Shown: in pieces, positions 44,364-53,186 of the stretch
How positions within the stretch are numbered: position 1 is the first letter of the stretch
Layout of the letters: every line of letters starts with the position of its first letter
NCBI RefSeq assembly: GCF_000966285.1
Contig: NZ_KQ031391.1
Span: forward strand, 2,639,208 to 2,703,207
DNA length: 64,000 bases
DNA from: Pseudofrankia sp. DC12
GTDB lineage: Bacteria; Actinomycetota; Actinomycetes; Frankiales; Frankiaceae
Reading direction: 5' to 3'
The notes under the pieces: model-generated
What the model was told of the DNA's origin: nothing
The model's database searches: none
Seen by the model: only the letters and a program-made list of their open reading frames with translations
Program-made: the position numbers and the translations under genes

Positions 44364-44437
44364 TGGAGGTGAGGGGACTCGAACCCCTGGCCTCCTCCGT
44401 GCGAGGGAGGCGCTCTACCAGGCTGAGCTACACCCCC
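44364..44437 (-). tRNA. tRNA-Ala (anticodon CGC)
   Basis: Read on the minus strand, the 74 nt fold as a complete cloverleaf. The acceptor GGGGGTG/CACCTCC has one G-T pair, the D-arm contains AGCTCAGCCTGGTAGAGC, and the anticodon stem CCTCC/GGAGG closes loop CTCGCAC with anticodon CGC. The T-arm is AGGGG-TTCGAGT-CCCCT and the discriminator is A. The 3' CCA is not encoded. It reads GCG, a frequent Ala codon in this GC-rich genome. Confidence 0.96.
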
Positions 44438-44515
44438 TGGAAGCAGTTCGCAGCCTACAGGACGGGCGAGCAGGTGTGGGGGCCGGGCGGGCTGGGGTTT
44501 TCCCGGACACACCGG

Positions 44516-45133
44516 TCATGTGTGGGTCTGCTCGGCGCCCGCGGCGACAGCCGGCCTCAGCGGCGCGACGCGCGCGGACGGCACCCCCGTGCTCACGCGG
44601 GCTGGAGCGTCAGACCCGGATGCCGGCACCGGGCGGAGCCCGCCGAGGGTCGGCGCCGACGGGCGCCAACGGTCGAGCTCAGGCTCGGCGGCGGCGAGCA
44701 GTGCCGTGAAGATCTCGGCCGCGGCGCCGGCCCGCAGCAGGCCGGCCTCGTGCCCACGCCAGCCGTGCTCCCGGGAACCGTCAAAGACGAGCTGGTGATC
44801 GGGGAGGTCCTGGGAGCCGGTGAAGACGATCCTGGTCCCGGTGGGCAGGGTCGCGCCGGGACCGGCACCGGGCTCGGCCACGTGGCGCAGCGGGCGGTGT
44901 TCCCAGAGCTCGAGGGCCTCCTCCGGGACGACCTCCCGGTCGCGCAGCGGCACCTGCCAGGCCGAGCGGCCGGGCCGGTAGAGGCCGAGGCGGACCTGGA
45001 CGCCGCGGCAGCGCAGGTGCAGGCCCCAGCCGTCGGGGCGCACCGCCCGCAGTTCCACCGGCACGGCGGTGCTGGCCGGGCAGAGCAGGTATCCGTCGTT
45101 CCGCAGCCGGCCGAGCCAGGCTTCGAACGTCAC
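44516..45133 (-). CDS. Hypothetical protein of about 205 residues
   Basis: GTG 45133 has AAGG 8 nt upstream; sequence upstream of it in this frame looks non-coding. The N-terminal part is protein-like (TFEAWLGRLRNDGYLLCPAS, then GLYRPGRSAWQVPLRDREVV, then TGTRIVFTGSQDLPDHQLVF, then HEAGLLRAGAAAEIFTALLA). The last 40 residues are less convincing. No family recognised. It lies between tRNA-Ala and glpR on the same strand as both. Confidence 0.65.
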   Translation of the reverse strand: MTFEAWLGRLRNDGYLLCPASTAVPVELRAVRPDGWGLHLRCRGVQVRLGLYRPGRSAWQVPLRDREVVPEEALELWEHRPLRHVAEPGAGPGATLPTGTRIVFTGSQDLPDHQLVFDGSREHGWRGHEAGLLRAGAAAEIFTALLAAAEPELDRWRPSAPTLGGLRPVPASGSDAPARVSTGVPSARVAPLRPAVAAGAEQTHT

Positions 45134-45887
45134 GGCGACTGCCTTTCGATGGTGGGTGGGCGACCGCGGATGTGCTCGTCCCGGGACCCCTCTTCGGGGC
45201 GGCCAGCGTCCTGGGCTCGCGGCGCCGGGCCGCGTCACCGGCCACCGGGCAACGCCGCGACGAGCCCCCGAGCAGGGGCTGGCGGCGGACAAACCGGGCT
45301 TTCCGCTCGACGTGGCGACGGCCCCGAGCGCCTGGGCGGACCGGCTCAGTTTCTGCACGGGCCGGCGCGTCCGTCGGGAGCGGCTCCAACCCGGTCGGCC
45401 GGCCCGTCAGACGGGTGGGCGCTCGGAGCGGGGGCGGTCGACGGCAGCTGCTTCGAAACCCCTCGCGCCCCGCCGGGGTCGGCCCCGAGGGGCCGGCGGC
45501 GCTAGGACGGCGCCGCGATGACGATCAGAACGCGGACGTCAGCGGACGCGAGGGCGTCGACAACGACAACACCGCGGACAGGGCGCGCTGGCCACGGCGC
45601 CAAGTGGCGCGAGGCTGGGCCGCACACGGTGGGTCACGGCTCCATTATGCACAGCCGCCGACGGCGCCTCTCGACGGGACGCGTGCGCCGTGCCTGCCGG
45701 GAACCACCCGATACGCGGCAGACCACGCCAGGGCCCGAAGCCGATCGGGGCCGTGACGCCGGATAGGTCCGGATCGCCTCGGCGCCGAGCACCGCCTCGG
45801 TCACGTGGTGCAGCCGAATGCGACGCTCCTCACAGGCGCCAGGACGCCGGTTCCGCGCCGGCGTCAGCCCTGCGGCCGGGAGGCGCT
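45134..45887. other. 0.75-kb intergenic region, nothing recognised
   Basis: Open frames here are GC-driven shadows (runs of Arg/Gly/Pro) without ribosome sites or motifs. No strong hairpin with a T-tract was seen behind glpR. Confidence 0.4.
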
Positions 45888-47243
45888 TCAGTCCCCGACG
45901 GCGGGGCGCAGGACGCGAACCGCCGCGCCCTCGGCGTCGGTCGCCGTGCCGTCCGCCGGCAGCCCGGAAGCGACCTGCGGGGTCGCCGCCGGCAGCCCGG
46001 AAGCGACCTGCGGGGTCGCCGCCGGCGGGGCCGCGGTGGCCTGTGGTGGCGCGGTGAGGCCGCCGTGGGTACCGGGCGGGTTGACCTGGACCCGGCCGGG
46101 CCGCGACGTCGGCGGGCGCGCCGTGGGCCGCCCCGCCGGCCGGCTGGCAGTGACCCGGACGTTGTTCGTGTACCCGTCGTCCGCCGCCCCCGGCGCCGGC
46201 ACGACCGGCACCGCCGACGCGGCTGCCGCGATCTCGACGGTCTCGGCCCGCGCGGTGGCCAGTTCCTCCGAGCTGAGGGGGGCGTCGCGGTCCTCGGACA
46301 GGCGGACGGGCGTGTACTCGGGAGACGAGCCGGCCCGGCCTCCAGTCGACACGTGCGGCCGGCCCGCGGGCCCGGCCGCGGCGGTGCCGGCCAGGCTGCC
46401 CGGCCCTGCCTCGCGGGAGGCGGTCTGCGGCGTCGCCCGGACCGGGCTGCTCGTGACACGGGTGCCGGGCGCCCCGGCCGCGCCCGGCCAGATCGACCGG
46501 CGGGCCGCGCGGTCCGCGGCGATCCGCCGGTCGCGGGCGGCCCGGGACGCGGCCAGCCGCCGCTCGGTCCGCGCGGAGCGCCGCAGGTGAGCGACGTAGG
46601 CAGCGAGTCCGACATCGACGAGGGCCTGCACGACGATCCACATCCCCGCCAGGCCGATGGCCAGGCCGACGGTGACCGGCACGGCGGCGACCAGCACGTA
46701 CAGCCGCTGCCGGCGCAGCCGCAGGAGGGCATGCCGTTCCGGGTCCACCGGCCGGGCCGGTGGCACCGGGCGCGCCGGGCCGACGGCGACCGTGTGCGCG
46801 GTCTGGTCCAGCTCACGTCCGTCCCCGGCCGCGGCCCGAGAACGCGCCGCCGGGCGCGCGTGAACGGTGCCGCGGGTGGGCGCGGCGATGCCGGCGTGCG
46901 CCGGCGCGCGAACCGCGGGGACGCCGGGCTCGCTCGCCGGGCTGGGCGCCGTGGGCCGCCGTCCGTCGGACGAGGTCGCGGCGGGCCGGGTCTGGAGCTC
47001 CACCGTGGATTCGAGGTCGTCGGCGCCGCCGGTCGTGACGTCGTCCTCGGCCGGGCCGCCCCCGAGATCGCCCTCCGCGGGCGGTTCCGCCTGGGCGCGG
47101 CCGCGGCGAGAAAGGACTCGCATCGCGGTGGAGAACCGGTCGGCGGACCGCTGCTCAAGCCCGCCGTCATGACGCCGAAGCCACATCGGGATGAGAACGA
47201 ATCCCCAAACGCCAACGATGGCCAGCCAGATAAGAGCGCTCAC
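45888..47243 (-). CDS. glpR: GlpR/SepX-like membrane protein (gephyrin-like protein receptor)
   Basis: A 451-residue protein from GTG 47243. The N-terminal TM helix and following sequence (ALIWLAIVGVWGFVLIPMWL, then RRHDG and ADRFSTAMRVLSRR) are the hallmark of the actinobacterial GlpR/SepX family. A Pro/Ala-rich linker, a two-helix membrane hairpin (about 188-225, RLYVLVAAVPVTVGLAIGLA) and a long disordered tail follow. In corynebacteria GlpR anchors the MoeA-like Glp, which binds FtsZ; Streptomyces SepX stabilises FtsZ rings. The Glp-like gene lies about 2.4 kb upstream in the same orientation, supporting the assignment. The tail contains a perfect 33-bp tandem duplication (45953-46018). 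Confidence 0.82.
   Translation of the reverse strand: MSALIWLAIVGVWGFVLIPMWLRRHDGGLEQRSADRFSTAMRVLSRRGRAQAEPPAEGDLGGGPAEDDVTTGGADDLESTVELQTRPAATSSDGRRPTAPSPASEPGVPAVRAPAHAGIAAPTRGTVHARPAARSRAAAGDGRELDQTAHTVAVGPARPVPPARPVDPERHALLRLRRQRLYVLVAAVPVTVGLAIGLAGMWIVVQALVDVGLAAYVAHLRRSARTERRLAASRAARDRRIAADRAARRSIWPGAAGAPGTRVTSSPVRATPQTASREAGPGSLAGTAAAGPAGRPHVSTGGRAGSSPEYTPVRLSEDRDAPLSSEELATARAETVEIAAAASAVPVVPAPGAADDGYTNNVRVTASRPAGRPTARPPTSRPGRVQVNPPGTHGGLTAPPQATAAPPAATPQVASGLPAATPQVASGLPADGTATDAEGAAVRVLRPAVGD
45953..46018. repeat. 33-bp perfect tandem duplication inside glpR
   Basis: Two identical in-frame 33-bp units encode a duplicated ATPQVASGLPA block in the disordered C-terminal tail. It is a recent slippage or unequal-crossover event that keeps the frame. 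Confidence 0.9.
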
Positions 47244-47844
47244 GGGGAGATCACCGGGTTCCCGCCCCCGTTACCGGCCGTATCGGAGCCAGGCACGTCA
47301 CGGACAACGCCGGTCGGCGGCACGCGGCGCGCGGCCGGAGCTCCGGCCGCCACCCACGAACCGTGCCGGCGTCGACAACGCGACGCCGAACGCGCACGGA
47401 GCGCGGGAGTGCCGGCCATGTGCCGCCGCCTTCCTCGTCTCTGTCAGACGTCTGCGCGAGACCTGTCTCCGGCGGGACTGCCGGGCCTCAGCCGAGCCCA
47501 CCGACCTGCCAGCTTGTCCTGCCAGCTTGTCCTGCCAGCTTGTCCTGCCAGCTTGTCCTGCCAGCTTGTCCTGCCAGCCTGGATGTGGTGGGTTTTCGAT
47601 TTCGTGCTTGACGCTAGTGAGGGAAAACCGTCCGGTCACCGACCACAAGACCGCGTGTCGCGCAACAGCGGCTCCTGTCAAGCACTCCGCGGTGTCTGGA
47701 CGCTCAACCCGGCCGCCCGGCCTGGCGATTCGGCCGGGCCGACCCCGAACGCACCGACCGGCGCCAGCCACGACGTTCAGCGGGCCTCTGCCGGCCCGAT
47801 ATGGCCCCTCACCGCGGTGGCGGCGCCGTTCCGAGTGCCGAGCG
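47244..47844. other. 0.6-kb spacer between glpR and the acetyltransferase gene, with a minisatellite
   Basis: No supported gene. It includes five tandem 13-bp units at 47507-47571, described separately. It interrupts what is otherwise a tightly packed leftward gene series. Confidence 0.5.
47507..47571. repeat. Minisatellite, five perfect copies of TGCCAGCTTGTCC
   Basis: Exactly five tandem copies of the 13-mer, with a sixth decayed start (TGCCAGCCTGG). The unit length is not a multiple of three and the array is intergenic, so copy number is free to vary. It could serve as a strain typing marker or affect transcription of glpR downstream. Confidence 0.95.
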
Positions 47845-48483
47845 CTACTGCTGTCTTTCCACGGATCGAGTCGCGTGCCAGCGGTGCAGTAGGCCCTCGG
47901 GGATGTCCTCGGTGGTGAGCGCGTAGCCAACGTGGTCGCGGTACTGGCCGTCGATGGCGAGGTAACGGCGATGCATGCCTTCCTCGCGGAACCCGAGCTT
48001 CTCCAGCACGCGGCGGCTGGCGCTGTTCTCGGGCCGCACGTTCGCCTCCAGGCGATGCAGGCCCACCGGCCCGAAACAGTGGTCGACGACGAGCGCGAGC
48101 GCGGTCGGGGTGATGCCCCGGCCCGCGTGTCCCTGGTCGACCCAGTAGCCGACATGGCCGCTGTTGAAGGCGCCGCGCACGATGGTCGACACCGTGATCT
48201 GCCCGACCAGCGCGCCACCGTAGGTCGTCGCGAACGGCAGCGCCGTGCCGGTACGCGCAGCCCGGCGCAGCCCGCGCAGCATCTGGCTGTACACGCCGAG
48301 GGTCTGGCGCTGCGCCCAGCCGATCCGGATCCCGGTCATCCCCGGCGGAGTCGCCTCCCAGGGCGCGAGCCAGTCCCCGTTGCGCCGTCGCACCTCCACC
48401 CACACCGGTCCGTCGCGCACCCGCAGCGGGCGGACCGCGACCGGCCCGTCGGCCAGCCGCGCGGGCCAGCCGGGCGGGCTCAC
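47845..48483 (-). CDS. GNAT family N-acetyltransferase, RimJ-like
   Basis: A 212-residue GNAT protein. The core contains VGYWVDQGHAGRGITPTALA (the acetyl-CoA pyrophosphate loop) and HRLEANVRPENSASRRVLEK followed by LGF, the RimJ/RimL-type signature. Such enzymes acetylate N-termini of ribosomal or other proteins. GTG 48483 overlaps the mog stop by 4 nt, so it is translationally coupled to the molybdenum-cofactor/Glp genes, an arrangement common in actinobacteria. Its physiological substrate is unknown. Confidence 0.88.
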   Translation of the reverse strand: MSPPGWPARLADGPVAVRPLRVRDGPVWVEVRRRNGDWLAPWEATPPGMTGIRIGWAQRQTLGVYSQMLRGLRRAARTGTALPFATTYGGALVGQITVSTIVRGAFNSGHVGYWVDQGHAGRGITPTALALVVDHCFGPVGLHRLEANVRPENSASRRVLEKLGFREEGMHRRYLAIDGQYRDHVGYALTTEDIPEGLLHRWHATRSVERQQ

Positions 48484-49118
48484 GGGCCTGGGTCTTTCCC
48501 GTTGTCGGCCGGGCGCAGGCCCGCGACGCCCGCGGCGACACCGCTCTCGGAAGGCGCCGGTTCCTGGCCGTGGCCGGTTCGGGGCCGGCCACCAGCAGGT
48601 GAGGCGCCGGCCGCGGGCGGATGGTCGCCGCCGCGCAGTTGGTCCAGGGCATGGCCGACGACCGCGCCGAGCACGCCGAGGCCGTCGCGCACCCCGCCTG
48701 TCGAGCCGGGCAGGTTGACCACCAGCGCCCGGCCGGCGACGCCGGCACGGCCGCGGGAGAGCATCGCCGTGGGCACCTTGTCCCGGCCCGCGGCACGCAG
48801 CGCCTCGGCGAGGCCGGGCACGTCCCGCTCGACGACCTCGGCGGTCGCCTCCGGCGTGACGTCTCGGGGGGCGAGACCGGTGCCTCCAGTGGTGACGACG
48901 AGATCCGCGCCGGCGGACAGCGCCGCCCGCAGCGCGGCGACGATCCGGTCCCGCTCGTCGGGCACCACGACCGGGCCGTCAACGACGAAACCGAGCTCGG
49001 CGAGCCCGGCCACGAGCAGCGGCCCCGAGCGGTCCGCGTACGTGCCGGCGGACGCCCGGTCGGAGACGGTCACGACGCTGGCCCGCGCACCCGTCGGCAC
49101 CTGTGCCGGCCCGGTCAC
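48480..49118 (-). CDS. mog: Molybdopterin adenylyltransferase-like protein (MogA/MoaB)
   Basis: A 212-residue MoCF-fold protein: TVSDRASAGTYADRSGPLLV at the N-terminus, then the molybdopterin-binding motif TTGGTGLAPRDVTPEAT, then NLPGSTGGVRD. MogA adenylylates molybdopterin before molybdenum insertion. The last 50 residues are a low-complexity extension beyond the usual length of about 160. It overlaps moaC by 4 nt and the acetyltransferase gene by 4 nt, in one operon. Confidence 0.9.
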   Translation of the reverse strand: MTGPAQVPTGARASVVTVSDRASAGTYADRSGPLLVAGLAELGFVVDGPVVVPDERDRIVAALRAALSAGADLVVTTGGTGLAPRDVTPEATAEVVERDVPGLAEALRAAGRDKVPTAMLSRGRAGVAGRALVVNLPGSTGGVRDGLGVLGAVVGHALDQLRGGDHPPAAGASPAGGRPRTGHGQEPAPSESGVAAGVAGLRPADNGKDPGP

Positions 49119-49672
49119 CCAGTCTCCTCCCGTGAGTCGCCCGGCCGCCCGCTGGCCGGCGCGGCGCCATTCTCCCCGCCTGCCGGGGCTGCCTCACCGC
49201 GGCGCCAGTCTCCGCTACGGCCGCCGGACTTGGCCAGCAGCCGGACCCGGGTGAGCTCGGCCGCCGGATCCACCGCCTTCACCATGTCGTGCAGCGTCAG
49301 GCCGGCGACCGCGACCGCGGTCAGCGCCTCCATCTCGACGCCGGTGCGCCCAGTGGTCCGCACCGTCGCGACGATGTCCACCGCGTCGTCGGCCACGGTC
49401 AGCTCGACGGTCACCCCGGAGATCGGCAGCGGGTGGCACAGCGGCACCAGGTCGGACGTCCGCTTGGCGCCCATGATCCCGGCGATCCGCGCGGTGCCCA
49501 GCGCGTCGCCCTTGGGCATCCCCTCGCCGCGCAGCAGGTCGACCACCGTCGGGCTGACCAGCAGCCGGCCGCCGGCGGTGGCCACCCGCTGGGTGACGTC
49601 CTTGGCCGACACGTCGACCATCCGGGCGGCGCCGGTCTCGTCGACATGGGTCAGCCGCGCCGGGGCCTCCAT
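49115..49672 (-). CDS. moaC: Cyclic pyranopterin monophosphate synthase MoaC
   Basis: MoaC converts the MoaA product to cyclic pyranopterin monophosphate in molybdenum-cofactor synthesis. The 185-residue protein contains AARMVDVSAKDVTQRVA, LVPLCHPLPISGVTVEL, RTGVEMEALTAVAVA and the catalytic DMVKAVD region, all strongly conserved in the family. A 25-residue disordered tail follows. It starts at ATG 49672, directly after the glp stop. Confidence 0.95.
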   Translation of the reverse strand: MEAPARLTHVDETGAARMVDVSAKDVTQRVATAGGRLLVSPTVVDLLRGEGMPKGDALGTARIAGIMGAKRTSDLVPLCHPLPISGVTVELTVADDAVDIVATVRTTGRTGVEMEALTAVAVAGLTLHDMVKAVDPAAELTRVRLLAKSGGRSGDWRRGEAAPAGGENGAAPASGRPGDSREETG

Positions 49673-50974
49673 CTAGACGTTCGCCTCCAGCGCGGGCACG
49701 GCGGACGCGACGGTCGCGGGGGCGGCATCGACCGCCAGGCCGGCGAGGATGCCGTCGGCCGGTTCGGCCGTGAGCAGGATGGCGGTCAGCTGGTCACCCG
49801 GCTCGACGACCGTCACGGCCTCGGGGACGACGAGCAGCGCGTTCGCGCTGGCCGCGGCCGACAGGTGGTGGGAGCCCTGCCCACCGGCCGAGTGGGCGAC
49901 GAGCCCGCCGTCGGTGTCGCGGTCCACCCGCACCCGCAGGAACGAGCGCTTCGCCGGCGGCGAGGTGAGCCGTTCGGCCACGGTGACGACCTGCGACGGC
50001 CGGCCCGGCCCGGTGAAGCCACGCATCTTCCGCAGCGCCGGCCGGACGAACAGCTCGAACGACACCAGCGCGCTCACCGGGTTGCCCGGCAGGGTGAAGA
50101 CCGCGACGCCGTCGATGACGCCGAAGCCCTGCGGCTGGCCGGGCTGCATCGCGACCCGCTCGAACCGGACCTCGCCGGTCGCCGTCAGGACCTCCTTGAC
50201 CACGTCGTGCGCGCCGACGCTCACGCCGCCGGTCGTGACCACCGCGTCCACCTCGGGCAGGACCGCCCGCAGCGCGGCCTCGAACTGGGCCGGGTCGTCG
50301 GGCACTCCGGTCAGCCGCCGTACCTCGCAGCCGGCCTCGCGAGCGGCCGCGGAGACCGCGTGGCTGTTCGAGTCGACGATCTGGCCAGGCCCGACGACCT
50401 TGCCGACCTCGACCAGCTCGCTGCCGGTCGACAGCACGGCGACGCGGGGCCGCGGGCGCACCGGCGGCCGGGCCACGTTGATCGCGGCAAGCAGACCTAT
50501 CTGCGCGGACCCGAGTACGACGCCCGCCGGGAGCACCAGGCTGCCGGGAGTGACGTCCTCGCCGGCCCGGCGGATGTGCAGGCCGCGGCGGGCCGGCTGG
50601 TGGACCGCGACCGTCTCCGTGCCGCCGTCGGTCCATTCCACCTGGATGATGGCGTCCGCGCCGGGCGGGACGGGGGCACCGGTCATGATCCGCGCAGCGG
50701 TACCCGGCGCGACCGGGGCCGGGCCGGCCGCGCCGGCCGCGATCTCACCGGTTACCGGAAGCCGGACGGGCGTCTGCGCGCTGGCCTGCTCGACATCCGC
50801 GGCGCGCACCGCGTAACCATCCATCGCCGAGTTGTCGAAACCGGGAAGCGCGATTGTCGCGCGAACATCGGTGGCCAGGGCGCAACCATGCGCGGCCGCC
50901 AGTGGAAGGCGCCGTGCGGGCAGCACCGCGACCGATTCCAGAATGTCCGAAATATGCTCGTCGACCGTTTTCAT
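49673..50974 (-). CDS. glp: MoeA-like molybdotransferase, gephyrin-like protein Glp
   Basis: A 433-residue protein from ATG 50974 (the frame extends to 51106 but lacks homology there). Motifs: KTVDEHISDILESVAVLPAR, NSAMDGYAVRAADV, ATRIMTGAPVPPGAD-type (here AARIMTGAPVPPGAD), GSELVEVG, VVTTGGVSVGAHDVVKEVL, and LPGNPVSALVSFELFVRP. MoeA inserts molybdate into adenylylated molybdopterin. In actinobacteria a paralogue next to galU and glpR, Glp, also binds FtsZ. The neighbourhood here (galU, moaC, mog, rimJ-like, glpR) matches the Glp locus, so I favour Glp, though the catalytic motifs remain intact. Confidence 0.9.
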   Translation of the reverse strand: MKTVDEHISDILESVAVLPARRLPLAAAHGCALATDVRATIALPGFDNSAMDGYAVRAADVEQASAQTPVRLPVTGEIAAGAAGPAPVAPGTAARIMTGAPVPPGADAIIQVEWTDGGTETVAVHQPARRGLHIRRAGEDVTPGSLVLPAGVVLGSAQIGLLAAINVARPPVRPRPRVAVLSTGSELVEVGKVVGPGQIVDSNSHAVSAAAREAGCEVRRLTGVPDDPAQFEAALRAVLPEVDAVVTTGGVSVGAHDVVKEVLTATGEVRFERVAMQPGQPQGFGVIDGVAVFTLPGNPVSALVSFELFVRPALRKMRGFTGPGRPSQVVTVAERLTSPPAKRSFLRVRVDRDTDGGLVAHSAGGQGSHHLSAAASANALLVVPEAVTVVEPGDQLTAILLTAEPADGILAGLAVDAAPATVASAVPALEANV

Positions 50975-51277
50975 CGGCGCTTGCCCCGCTCCCTGAAGAA
51001 CCACGGAACCTCGTGGCTGGCCTGGGCGACCGGCCGCTCTCGCCGCGTCCGCCACGAACCACGACCGCGGCAGACCGCCCGGTGCGCTGGCGGTCCGAAC
51101 GGTCACGCGTCACAGACTGTCGCTTGTCCCAGACATCGGAGCGTTCCGGCCGGCACCGCCACCGTCAAGGGATACCGACAGCCCGTTGTGTGTCAGAAGA
51201 GCAGGTCAAGGCTTCGGCAGGCACCCACTCTGCGGCGTCACCAGCGGGGTGCTGGTCGATCGTTGGTCCGGTGCTGA
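50975..51277. other. Intergenic spacer between galU and glp
   Basis: 303 bp with no supported gene. It precedes glp, so a promoter is expected; none was identified by eye. Confidence 0.4.
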
Positions 51278-52198
51278 TCAGTTGTCCGCTTTCGGGCCGC
51301 CGTTGGTGACGTATTCCTCGAGCCACGGGTAGATCTCCGGGCCCAGGTCAGCCCGCTCACAGGCCAGCCGGATGACGGCCTTCAGGTAGTCGACCCGGTC
51401 GCCGGTGTCGTAGCGACGGCCAGTGAACACGACGCCGTGTACGGGCTCGCCGTCCTCGTCAGCCGCCCGTGCCATCTCGCACAGCGCGTCGGTCAGCTGA
51501 ATCTCGCCGCCGCGGCCCGGCTGCGTCCGGCGCAGCACCTCGAAGACGCGGGGAGCGAGCACGTAGCGGCCGATGACGGCCAGATTGCTCGGTGCCTCGT
51601 CGGCCGGCGGCTTCTCCACCAGGTCGCGGATGCGCACGGTCTCGTAGCGTTCGCCGGCACCGACCGGGTCCGGGTCGACGGTGGCGACGCCGTAGAGCGA
51701 GACGACCTCTTCCGGCACTTCCATCAGCGCGATCACGCTGCCGCCGAACCGCTCGCGCACAGCGAGCATCTCCTCCAGGAGCGGGTCGCGCTCGTCGATC
51801 AGGTCGTCGCCGAGCAGCACCGCGAACGGCTCGTCACCCACATGCTGGGCGCCGCACAGCACGGCGTGCCCGAGACCACGCGGCGCGCCCTGCCGGACCG
51901 AGTGCACCTCGGCAAGCTCCGCGGACCCGCGGACCCGCGCCAGCCGGGCCCCGTCGCCCTTGCGCTCCAGCGCCAGCTCCAGCTCGGCGTCCCGGTCGAA
52001 GTGGTCCTCCACGGCCTTCTTGGACCGGCTCGTGACGAGCAGGACGTCGCGCAGCCCGGCGCGGGCTGCCTCCTCGACCACGTATTCGATGGCCGGGCGA
52101 TCGACGACGGGCAGCATCTCCTTCGGCACGGCCTTCGTCGCCGGAAGGAACCGGGTCCCGAGGCCCGCAGCCGGAATAACCGCCTTCGTCACTGGCAT
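51278..52198 (-). CDS. galU: UTP--glucose-1-phosphate uridylyltransferase
   Basis: A 306-residue GalU from ATG 52198, with AAGG at 8-nt spacing; the N-terminal extension to 52240 is not homologous. The nucleotidyl-transferase signature AGLGTRFLPATKAVPKEM is at the N-terminus, followed by DRPAIEYVVEEA, HAVLCGAQHVGDEPFAVLLG-DD, and EIQLTDALCEMA near the C-terminus. It makes UDP-glucose for trehalose, glycogen and cell-envelope polysaccharides. Divergent from the 5-formyl-THF cyclo-ligase gene, as in many actinobacteria. Confidence 0.95.
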   Translation of the reverse strand: MPVTKAVIPAAGLGTRFLPATKAVPKEMLPVVDRPAIEYVVEEAARAGLRDVLLVTSRSKKAVEDHFDRDAELELALERKGDGARLARVRGSAELAEVHSVRQGAPRGLGHAVLCGAQHVGDEPFAVLLGDDLIDERDPLLEEMLAVRERFGGSVIALMEVPEEVVSLYGVATVDPDPVGAGERYETVRIRDLVEKPPADEAPSNLAVIGRYVLAPRVFEVLRRTQPGRGGEIQLTDALCEMARAADEDGEPVHGVVFTGRRYDTGDRVDYLKAVIRLACERADLGPEIYPWLEEYVTNGGPKADN

Positions 52199-52457
52199 AG
52201 CCGAAACCTTAGTCGGCCCAACCGTCGGCGGCACAGCCAAGGGCGCACAGATCGGTCAACACCACACCCGGCTCAGCGTGGTCGTCCGGCAACGCACCTG
52301 GCGCCGAGCGCGGCGACCCGTCTGATCGCCCGGAGAGACCGTTCGTCCACGGCCGACATACCGTTGTTGACAGCTGGTCATCCCGTGGGCGTGGTCGCCG
52401 GTGACCCTCGCGGGCGGAGTTCTCCCACCGGCAATCGACTTCGGGCAGTCTTGACGG

Positions 52458-53186
52458 GTGCGGGAGCAGGGCGCGGACGAGCCCCCGGTCGAGGATGAGG
52501 CGATTGCCCAGGCGAAGGCCGAGCTGCGCCGCAGGCTGGCCGCCTGCCGCAAGGGCACCGGGCCACGCCCCGGGCCGGGTGCGGGCGTCGGCCTGACCGG
52601 CTCCTGGCCGTCGGCTGGGGCCGGGCGGGGCCCGTCGATCCTTCCCGTGCCCCAGACGGGCCCCCGGACGGGACCTCAGACGGGTTCGTCAGAGGCCGAG
52701 GACGGCGCCCAGATCGCCCGCCGGGTGCTGTCGCTCCCGGAGGTCGTGGCGGCCGGCCAGGTCGCCGCGTTCGTGAGCCTGCCCGGCGAGCCCAGCACGC
52801 TGCCCCTGCTGGGGGCGCTGCGCGCCCGCGGAATCCGGGTGCTGCTGCCGGTGGTGCGCGGCGACCTGGACCTCGATTTCCGGGAGTACACCGGCACCCT
52901 CGTGCCGGGCGCGCTGCGCACCCGGGAGCCACCGCCCGCGGGCGCGACGGTCGACCTGGCCGCCGCGGACGTCGTCCTGGTCCCCGCGGTGGCCGTGGAC
53001 CCGCGGGGACACCGGCTGGGCCGTGGCGCCGGCTCCTACGACCGCGCGTTGCGCCGGGTCCGCGCCACCGCGACGTTGGTCGCCGTCGTCGACGAGCACG
53101 CGATCGTCGAGGCGGTGCCCGTCGCCGCGCACGACCGGTCCGTCGCCGCGATCGTGACGCCGACCAGGCTGCTGCGCTGCCGGTAG
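52458..53186 (+). CDS. 5-formyltetrahydrofolate cyclo-ligase
   Basis: A 242-residue member of the MTHFS family, which converts 5-formyl-THF to 5,10-methenyl-THF with ATP. Conserved parts: VAAFVSLPGEPSTLPLLGAL, then VLVPAVAVDPRGHRLGRGAG-SYDRAL (the family signature), then HDRSVAAIVTP. Between the first helix (IAQAKAELRRRLAACRK) and the catalytic domain is a Gly/Pro-rich insertion of about 45 residues not usual for the family. GTG 52458 start. Divergent from galU. Confidence 0.9.
   Translation: MREQGADEPPVEDEAIAQAKAELRRRLAACRKGTGPRPGPGAGVGLTGSWPSAGAGRGPSILPVPQTGPRTGPQTGSSEAEDGAQIARRVLSLPEVVAAGQVAAFVSLPGEPSTLPLLGALRARGIRVLLPVVRGDLDLDFREYTGTLVPGALRTREPPPAGATVDLAAADVVLVPAVAVDPRGHRLGRGAGSYDRALRRVRATATLVAVVDEHAIVEAVPVAAHDRSVAAIVTPTRLLRCR

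Noticed and set aside
44332-45505. Plus-strand frames overlapping tRNA-Ala and the hypothetical gene
   Set aside because: They run through the tRNA and are antisense to a better-supported minus-strand gene.
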